A stretch of DNA of 21,362 bases from CALBPI01 sp039815365 (GTDB lineage Bacteria; Pseudomonadota; Gammaproteobacteria; Steroidobacterales; Woeseiaceae): the NCBI GenBank assembly GCA_039815365.1, contig JBCBZK010000055.1, forward strand, positions 1 through 21,362. Reading direction: 5' to 3'. The notes beneath the pieces were generated by a model. The model worked only from the letters and a program-made list of their open reading frames with translations. It was not told the origin of the DNA and did no database searches. Positions 16,046 through 21,362 of the stretch are shown here, in pieces (position 1 is the first letter of the stretch; each line of letters starts with the position of its first letter). A program made the position numbers and the translations under genes.

Positions 16046-18627
16046 TCGTTCAACAGCTTTTTTAATGCGTACAGCGTGTCCAGCGCATCGCGCGGTGACA
16101 GGTTATCAGGCTCTGCTGCCTCTAACGCATCGAGAGTGGCTTGCTGCGCCGGCGTGAGTACTGGCTCATCATCAGTATCGTCAAAGATGAGCGCTGCCTG
16201 ACCGCCGTGGTCATTTGCACGGCCCGCTTCGAGTGCCGATAAGTATTTTCGTGCCTTGCGAATCACTTGCGCCGGCACGCCGGCGAGCGATGCGACCTGT
16301 AAACCATAACTCTTATCAGCCGGGCCGGCTTTCACGCTGTGCAGAAACACCAGACGTTTGCCGTGCTCGGTGGCGTCAAGATGAACATTGACGCAACCGG
16401 GTAACTCGCCGGCAAGTGCTGTCAGCTCAAAATAGTGCGTAGCGAACAGCGTGAACGCGCGGCTTTGGGTAGCGATGTGATGCGCCGCTGCCCACGCGAG
16501 TGACAAGCCATCAAAGGTGCTGGTGCCGCGGCCAATTTCGTCCATCAGTACGAGAGAATGCTCGCTCGCATTGTTCAGAATGTTAGCAGTTTCAGTCATT
16601 TCCACCATGAATGTAGAGCGACCGCCGGCGAGATCGTCGCTTGCGCCGATGCGCGTGAACACGCGATCAATAGGACCGCAGTGCATCGAGCGTGCCGGCA
16701 CGAAACTGCCTATGCGCGCCATGATGACAAGCAGCGCCGCCTGGCGCATGTAGGTGGATTTACCCCCCATGTTCGGACCGGTGATGATTAACAAGCGACG
16801 CGTGGCATCGAACTCAAGGTCGTTCGCAATGAACTCGCCTTGCTGCACTTGCTCGACCACCGGGTGGCGGCCGGCCTCAATACGGATGCCGGGTTCGCCA
16901 GTGAGTTGTGGTCGGGCAAGTTCGAGGTTCAACGCGCGCTCGGTCAGGTTCGTCAGCACATCGGTTTCCGCAAGTGCGGCTGCCGTGGTTTGCAGTGCGC
17001 CAAGCGATGCATTTAGTGTATCGAGCAATGCTTCGTAGAGTTGCTTCTCGCGTGCGAGTGCCTTGTCTGTCGCCGAGAGCACTTTGTCCTCAAACGACTT
17101 GAGCTCATCGGTGATATAGCGCTCTGCGCCTTTGAGCGTCTGACGCCGCACGTAGTCGGCCGGCGCTGCGTCGCTATTGGCCTTGGACAATTCGATAAAG
17201 TAACCATGCACGCGGTTGTAACCGACTTTCAGCGTTGCGACGCCGGTGCGCTCGCGTTCGCGCGTTTCCAAAGCGGTTAGAAATCCGTTGGCGTTATCAC
17301 GTAGTTCGCGCAAAGCATCAAGCTCGCTATCGTAGCCGTCGCGGATGACGCCGCCATCGCGAATCATCATCGGTGGATTGTCGGTGATCGCGCTTGCCAG
17401 CAACGTCGCTTGTTCACTTGGGTCGCCGGCGAGTCCGGCGAGTTCTTGCCAGCGATCACTCGCTAAAACATCCAGGATCGTGCGCACTAATGGGACTTGT
17501 TGCAGCGCCTGGCCGAGCCGGTCAAGATCGCGCGGACGCGCCGAGCGCAACGCGACGCGCGCAAGAATACGTTCAATATCGCCGACTGCCAGTAAGTGGT
17601 CGCGCAACCTGCCGAGTTGGTCGGCGGCCAACAGCGCGGCAATCGCGTCGTGGCGGGCGCGCAGCGTGTCATCGTTGCGCAGCGGTTGATTGAGCCAGCG
17701 CCGCAACAAGCGGCTACCCATCGCTGTTGCGCAGCGATCCAGCACACCGGCAAGAGTGAGGTCATGATTGCCGGACAGGCCGAATTCGATTTCCAGATTG
17801 CGCCGACTGGTGGCATCGAGCACAACACTATCGCTCGCGTCGCGTCGTTGCAGCGCGCGCACGTGCGGCAATGCACCGAGCTGCGTGTCACGCGCATATT
17901 GAAGCAACGCGCCGGCGGCTTGCACGCCTTCGGCAGGCACATCAATGCCAAAACCGCTTAAATCTCGCGTAGCGAACTGTTCACAAAGCAGTCGGTTGGC
18001 CGTGGTGCGGTCGAAATGCCACTCACCCGTTGCGCGCCACTGGGCGAATTCGCTGCGTGTCTGCATTGACTTTACTTTTGCCAAATCGGATTCGCTGTAA
18101 AGCACCTCTGCGGGACGAATCCGCTCAAGCTCGGCAAGTACGGACTCATCACTGTCCAATTCGGTAAACTCGAACCGGCCACTCGCCAGTTCAAGCCAAG
18201 CGAGCCCGGTGCGTCGCGCGCCTAACGACAGCGCCGCAACACAGCTGTCGCGTTGCGCCGTAAGAAGCGATTCGTCGGTCAACGTACCCGGCGTTACCAC
18301 GCGAACCACGGCGCGCTCTACGGGTCCTTTGCTGGTTGCCGGATCACCGATTTGTTCGCAGATGGCGACCCGCTCGCCTTTTGCGACCAATCGCGCCAGG
18401 TAGTTGTTAGCGGCGTGGTAGGGCACACCTGCCATCGGTATCGGCTCGCCATTCGACTTACCGCGCGCAGTCAGCGTGATGTCGACTAACTCTGAGGCGC
18501 GTTTGGCATCGTTAAAAAACAGCTCGTAGAAATCGCCCATACGATAAAACAACAGCGCATCCGCGTGGTCTGCCTTGATTTGCAGATACTGCTGCATCAT
18601 CGGAGTGTGTTGTGCGGGTTCTGCCAT
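16042..18627 (-). CDS. mutS: DNA mismatch repair protein MutS
   Basis: The 861-residue protein recognises mismatches and recruits MutL. It has the N-terminal mismatch-binding domain with the Phe-x-Glu wedge (Phe33, Glu35 in GDFYELF), the connector, core/lever and clamp domains, and the ATPase domain with Walker A GPNMGGKS (617-624), Walker B VLMDEIGRGTSTFDG and the later ATHYFEL switch. Near the C-terminus QAALIF resembles a beta-clamp-binding motif. A short helical tail of the tetramerisation type ends the protein. Length is normal. The ATG has no strong ribosome binding site. The gene converges on the 15371 gene, sharing the bases TTAG at their stops. Confidence 0.97.
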   Translation of the reverse strand: MAEPAQHTPMMQQYLQIKADHADALLFYRMGDFYELFFNDAKRASELVDITLTARGKSNGEPIPMAGVPYHAANNYLARLVAKGERVAICEQIGDPATSKGPVERAVVRVVTPGTLTDESLLTAQRDSCVAALSLGARRTGLAWLELASGRFEFTELDSDESVLAELERIRPAEVLYSESDLAKVKSMQTRSEFAQWRATGEWHFDRTTANRLLCEQFATRDLSGFGIDVPAEGVQAAGALLQYARDTQLGALPHVRALQRRDASDSVVLDATSRRNLEIEFGLSGNHDLTLAGVLDRCATAMGSRLLRRWLNQPLRNDDTLRARHDAIAALLAADQLGRLRDHLLAVGDIERILARVALRSARPRDLDRLGQALQQVPLVRTILDVLASDRWQELAGLAGDPSEQATLLASAITDNPPMMIRDGGVIRDGYDSELDALRELRDNANGFLTALETRERERTGVATLKVGYNRVHGYFIELSKANSDAAPADYVRRQTLKGAERYITDELKSFEDKVLSATDKALAREKQLYEALLDTLNASLGALQTTAAALAETDVLTNLTERALNLELARPQLTGEPGIRIEAGRHPVVEQVQQGEFIANDLEFDATRRLLIITGPNMGGKSTYMRQAALLVIMARIGSFVPARSMHCGPIDRVFTRIGASDDLAGGRSTFMVEMTETANILNNASEHSLVLMDEIGRGTSTFDGLSLAWAAAHHIATQSRAFTLFATHYFELTALAGELPGCVNVHLDATEHGKRLVFLHSVKAGPADKSYGLQVASLAGVPAQVIRKARKYLSALEAGRANDHGGQAALIFDDTDDEPVLTPAQQATLDALEAAEPDNLSPRDALDTLYALKKLLND

Positions 18628-18731
18628 GGATGTGCTGCTTGAAAACCAGCAAGAATGCTAGCCGTATGTGCAGCGCAAGTCGAACGTGTCACGATAGCGC
18701 ATTGTCGAGCCAACCTGATCCTGACCGATTT

Positions 18732-19823
18732 GTGAACATTGTCCATCTAGAACTCGGCCGTTTCTTATACGGCGGCGCTGAACAAGTGCGTTATTTGCTA
18801 CGCGGTATGCGTAGCGATGCGCATACCCACACGCTGTTGTGCTGCCAAGGCAGCGAGCTTGCCGCATGGGCCCAAGATGTTGGGCAACCCTACATCGCGC
18901 TGCCGTACTCCGGAGAACACAATCTTGCGTTCGTGCTTCGACTCGCACGGCAGTTGTCCGCGCTCAATGCCGATTTACTGCACGTACACTCCCGCCGAGG
19001 AGCCGACTGGATGGGGCCGCTGGCTGCGTGGCGCGCCGGCGTCGCGTGCGTGCTGTCGCGTCGCGTTGATAACGCACCGCCGCGGATCTTGAGTTGGCTT
19101 ATGGCGTCTCGCTATCGCCGCACTATTGCGATTAGCCACACGATCGCTGATGTTCTGACGCAGCGAGGTGTTGATCCGGAGCGTTTGTTGACGATCCACA
19201 GCGCCGTAAATCTGCGCCGGGGTGATCAGCAGCGCGCGCGTGAGCAGCTTGCTGAGGTGCTTCCGGGCGCGGGCACTGCGCCGGTTATCGCCGTCATTGC
19301 GCAGCTGATTGAACGTAAGGGACACCGTTTCTTGCTGGCGACCATGCCGGCTCTGTTACGTAAGCATCCGGATCTCAAAGTCGTTTTTTTCGGCCGCGGC
19401 CCGTTGCTCGACGAATTACAGCGGCATGTCGCCGCCGAGGGATTGGCGCCATATGTCGTGTTTGCCGGCTTTCACCACGACCTTGATGAGATGCTGCCAG
19501 CCTTGACGTTGGTGGTGCATCCCGCACTTAAAGAGGGTCTCGGGGTGAGTTTGCTCAAAGCTGCGGCAAGTGAGATCCCCGTCGTTGGTTTCAACGCAGG
19601 TGGTGTGTCCGAAGTGGTCGTGAACGAACATACTGGTCTGCTAGTGCCCCCGGAAGATGTGATCGGCCTGACTGCCGCTGTTGTTCGGCTGCTGGACGAT
19701 GCATCATTGCGCGCTCAATTTGGCGAAAACGCGCGCGAACGGGTGTTGCGCGAGTTTTCGGTGGACCGCATGGTGCAGCGCCATGCGGCCCTTTACGATG
19801 TGCTGGCTCAGGAGATTGCATGA
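18732..19823 (+). CDS. Family 4 glycosyltransferase (GT-B fold)
   Basis: A protein of 363 residues from GTG 18732. The N-terminal acceptor domain begins VNIVHLELGRFLYGGAEQV with the glycine loop typical of GT4 enzymes. The donor domain contains VIAVIAQLIERKGH and the nucleotide-sugar motif HPALKEGLGVSLLKAAA. Of the E-x7-E pair the first Glu (268) is kept and the second is Lys276. No transmembrane segment is evident, so it probably works at the inner face of the membrane on a lipid-linked or LPS acceptor; donor and acceptor are unknown. The start is uncertain: an ATG at 18669 is also in frame, and the frame is open back into mutS. The stop overlaps the next start as ATGA, implying coupling. 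Confidence 0.82.
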   Translation: MNIVHLELGRFLYGGAEQVRYLLRGMRSDAHTHTLLCCQGSELAAWAQDVGQPYIALPYSGEHNLAFVLRLARQLSALNADLLHVHSRRGADWMGPLAAWRAGVACVLSRRVDNAPPRILSWLMASRYRRTIAISHTIADVLTQRGVDPERLLTIHSAVNLRRGDQQRAREQLAEVLPGAGTAPVIAVIAQLIERKGHRFLLATMPALLRKHPDLKVVFFGRGPLLDELQRHVAAEGLAPYVVFAGFHHDLDEMLPALTLVVHPALKEGLGVSLLKAAASEIPVVGFNAGGVSEVVVNEHTGLLVPPEDVIGLTAAVVRLLDDASLRAQFGENARERVLREFSVDRMVQRHAALYDVLAQEIA

Positions 19824-20350
19824 CAGGTCGCTATTCGCTGATTGGTTTACCAACTGGGGCGAAAACTATTCATGAAGTGTCCAACCTCGCAATGGCGCTG
19901 AGCGCGACGAACGCGTCGGTCGCTGTTGCGGAGTCTTGTACGGGGGGTGGCATCGCTAAGGCGCTGACGGACGTCCCGGGTAGTTCGGTCTGGTTCGGGT
20001 ATGGCGTTGTCAGTTACAGCAACGAGGCAAAACAACGGATGCTCGGCGTACGTCAGACAACACTGGATGCGCATGGTGCGGTCAGTGAGGCCGTCGTTCG
20101 GGAAATGGCCGATGGTGTTCGTCTCATGGCGAATGCAAGCGTGGCAATTGCTGTTAGCGGAATTGCAGGCCCTGGTGGCGGTAGCGATGACAAACCGGTA
20201 GGCACTGTATGGGCTTCGTGGTCTGGGCATGCGACGACTCTTGCGCAAATGCAGCGATTCAGCGGCGATCGTGAAGAGGTCCGCGATAAGACTGTGCTGT
20301 GGGCATTGCAAACGCTCAATAGAGAATTGGCGTCATTTGTCGGCCAGTGA
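19820..20350 (+). CDS. pncC: Nicotinamide-nucleotide amidohydrolase PncC (CinA C-terminal domain)
   Basis: This 176-residue protein is the stand-alone CinA C-terminal domain, which deamidates NMN to nicotinate mononucleotide in the pyridine nucleotide cycle. Family motifs are AESCTGG (about 36-42, with the catalytic Ser), GSSVWFGYGVVSYSNEAK and SGIAGPGGGSDDKPVGTVW. About 20 extra residues precede the core. The start ATG overlaps the glycosyltransferase stop by 4 nt; an internal start is possible but none has a better ribosome binding site. Position before recA is the classic cinA-recA arrangement. The N-terminal MoCF domain of full CinA is absent, as is common in gammaproteobacteria. Confidence 0.92.
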   Translation: MTGRYSLIGLPTGAKTIHEVSNLAMALSATNASVAVAESCTGGGIAKALTDVPGSSVWFGYGVVSYSNEAKQRMLGVRQTTLDAHGAVSEAVVREMADGVRLMANASVAIAVSGIAGPGGGSDDKPVGTVWASWSGHATTLAQMQRFSGDREEVRDKTVLWALQTLNRELASFVGQ

Positions 20351-20392
20351 TCGCGCAAAAACCCGCGTGCTGACGAATATTTACGCAGGCTA

Positions 20393-20420
20393 GCTCACGC
20401 TCGTGTGAGCAACGATTTTT
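20393..20420 (+). terminator. Probable Rho-independent terminator after pncC
   Basis: GCTCAC (20393-20398) pairs perfectly with GTGAGC (20405-20410) across a 6-nt loop, and TTTTT (20416-20420) follows after 5 nt. The stem is short and the T-run is slightly displaced, so it may be modest in strength. It would end the glycosyltransferase-pncC transcript and insulate the SOS promoter of recA. Confidence 0.5.
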
Positions 20421-20472
20421 GTCAGCTATCGCACCGCTTGCGAATCTCGATGATTTGCCCGCGAACGCACTA

Positions 20473-20501
20473 CTGTACAAATCCTCACGTTATGCAATAA
20501 T
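20473..20501 (+). promoter_or_regulatory. recA promoter with extended -10
   Basis: TGC-AATAAT (20493-20501) is an extended -10 element (TGn plus five of six matches). CTGTAC (20473-20478) at 17-nt spacing is a poor -35, which extended -10 promoters tolerate. The start site would fall near 20508, inside the LexA box that follows. Confidence 0.6.
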
Positions 20502-20517
20502 CTGTTTATTCATACAG
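20502..20517. promoter_or_regulatory. LexA (SOS) box of recA
   Basis: CTG-TTTATTCATA-CAG fits the gammaproteobacterial LexA consensus CTG-N10-CAG, with A/T-rich alternating interior. It begins directly after the -10 and covers the expected transcription start, so bound LexA would block RNA polymerase. It is 33 nt before the recA ATG. DNA damage would relieve repression by RecA-stimulated LexA cleavage. Confidence 0.9.
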
Positions 20518-20550
20518 TAGTTTGTTCACAGCGTTTCCGGGGTAGTTTCA

Positions 20551-21362
20551 ATGGACGACAACAGAAAAAAAGCACTTTCCGCCGCACTTGGCCAGATCGA
20601 GAAGCAGTTTGGCAAGGGTTCCGTCATGCGCCTTGGCGATGGTTCAGCTGCCAAGAACATTGAAGCGGTCTCGACGGGCTCGATCGGGCTGGATGTCGCG
20701 CTGGGCATAGGCGGGCTGCCGAAAGGGCGTATCGTCGAAATCTATGGTCCTGAGTCGTCGGGTAAGACGACACTTACCCTGCAAGTCATTGCAGAAGCTC
20801 AGAAAATTGGCGGTACAGCAGCGTTTGTTGATGCCGAGCACGCCCTAGACCCGCAATACGCCAAGAAACTCGGCGTCAACGTCGATGACCTCTTGGTATC
20901 GCAGCCGGATACCGGTGAGCAAGCGCTGGAAATCACCGATATGTTGGTGCGCTCTGGTGCTGTCGACGTCATTGTTGTCGATTCTGTTGCTGCGCTGACA
21001 CCGAAAGCCGAGATTGAAGGTGAGATGGGCGATACCCACGTCGGCCTGCAAGCGCGCTTAATGTCACAGGCCTTGCGCAAACTGACGGGCAACATCAAAC
21101 GCTCCAACGCGATGGTCATCTTCATCAACCAGATCCGCATGAAAATTGGCGTCATGTTTGGCAGCCCGGAAACCACGACCGGAGGTAATGCGCTGAAGTT
21201 TTACTCCTCGGTTCGCCTCGACATCCGCCGGATCGGCGCGATCAAGAAAGGTGATGAAGTCGTCGGAAACCAAACCCGTGTCAAAGTCGTTAAGAACAAA
21301 GTCTCGCCACCGTTCAGACTGGCAGAGTTCGAAATCCTCTACGGCGAGGGAATTTCCCTCGA
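20551..21362 (+). CDS. recA: Recombinase RecA (truncated by right edge)
   Basis: The first 270 codons of RecA are present; the frame is open to the window end. RecA forms filaments on single-stranded DNA, drives strand exchange and triggers LexA cleavage. Seen are the N-terminal helix with MDDNRKKALSAALGQIEKQFGKGS, Walker A GPESSGKT, the MAW region (VSTGSIGLD), Walker B VIVVDSVAALTP, and loops L1/L2 with GEMGDTHVGLQARLMSQ and NQIRMKIGVMFGSPETT. The sequence is close to canonical gammaproteobacterial RecA with no intein or lesion. GGGG about 9 nt before the ATG can serve as ribosome binding site. Confidence 0.98.
   Translation, partial: MDDNRKKALSAALGQIEKQFGKGSVMRLGDGSAAKNIEAVSTGSIGLDVALGIGGLPKGRIVEIYGPESSGKTTLTLQVIAEAQKIGGTAAFVDAEHALDPQYAKKLGVNVDDLLVSQPDTGEQALEITDMLVRSGAVDVIVVDSVAALTPKAEIEGEMGDTHVGLQARLMSQALRKLTGNIKRSNAMVIFINQIRMKIGVMFGSPETTTGGNALKFYSSVRLDIRRIGAIKKGDEVVGNQTRVKVVKNKVSPPFRLAEFEILYGEGISL

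Noticed and set aside
18612..18731. Longer glycosyltransferase starting inside mutS
   Set aside because: The extra N-terminal residues are Cys/Ser-rich and unlike the family; homologous sequence begins at about 18732.

Overview
The window is a stretch of conserved chromosome from a gammaproteobacterium with moderately high GC. The gene set and order (pilA promoter-pilR-pilS, sucCD, nadE, bamD, rluD-pgeF-clpB, fmdB-DUF502-aspS, mutS, cinA-recA) are gammaproteobacterial. Linkage of pilSR to sucCD recalls Xanthomonadales or related deep-branching lineages, but that placement is from memory. No mobile element, CRISPR array, tRNA or rRNA was seen. No stretch over 300 bases lacks a gene.

Left end (1-3343, minus strand): the first eight codons of a type IV prepilin (pilA) run off the left edge. 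Upstream of it lie a canonical sigma54 promoter, a possible IHF site, a perfect CRP/Vfr-type palindrome and a second dyad that may bind PilR. The two-component pair pilS-pilR, which would drive this promoter, follows.

Metabolic block (3491-7213, plus strand): sucC, sucD and nadE. sucC carries one in-frame amber codon exactly where family members have a conserved lysine, and everything downstream is intact. This is the most striking anomaly in the window.

Envelope and protein-quality block (7249-12449): bamD on the minus strand, diverging from rluD-pgeF-clpB. rluD and pgeF overlap by 4 nt, and clpB has its own sigma32-type heat-shock promoter.

Translation block (12524-16045): fmdB-like zinc ribbon, DUF502 membrane protein, aspS and a small alpha/beta-hydrolase-fold protein, closely packed behind one promoter whose -10 sits inside an inverted repeat. 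The AspRS has the residues of a non-discriminating enzyme. The hydrolase-like protein lacks its nucleophile serine.

DNA-repair end (16042-21362): mutS on the minus strand, convergent with and overlapping the hydrolase gene. Then a family-4 glycosyltransferase overlapping a CinA C-terminal/PncC-type deamidase, a probable terminator, and the LexA-controlled promoter and first 270 codons of recA, cut by the right edge.

I did not find a clearly new multi-gene system. The items most worth following are the sucC amber codon, the layered pilA control region, the pseudo-hydrolase and the dyad over the fmdB promoter.
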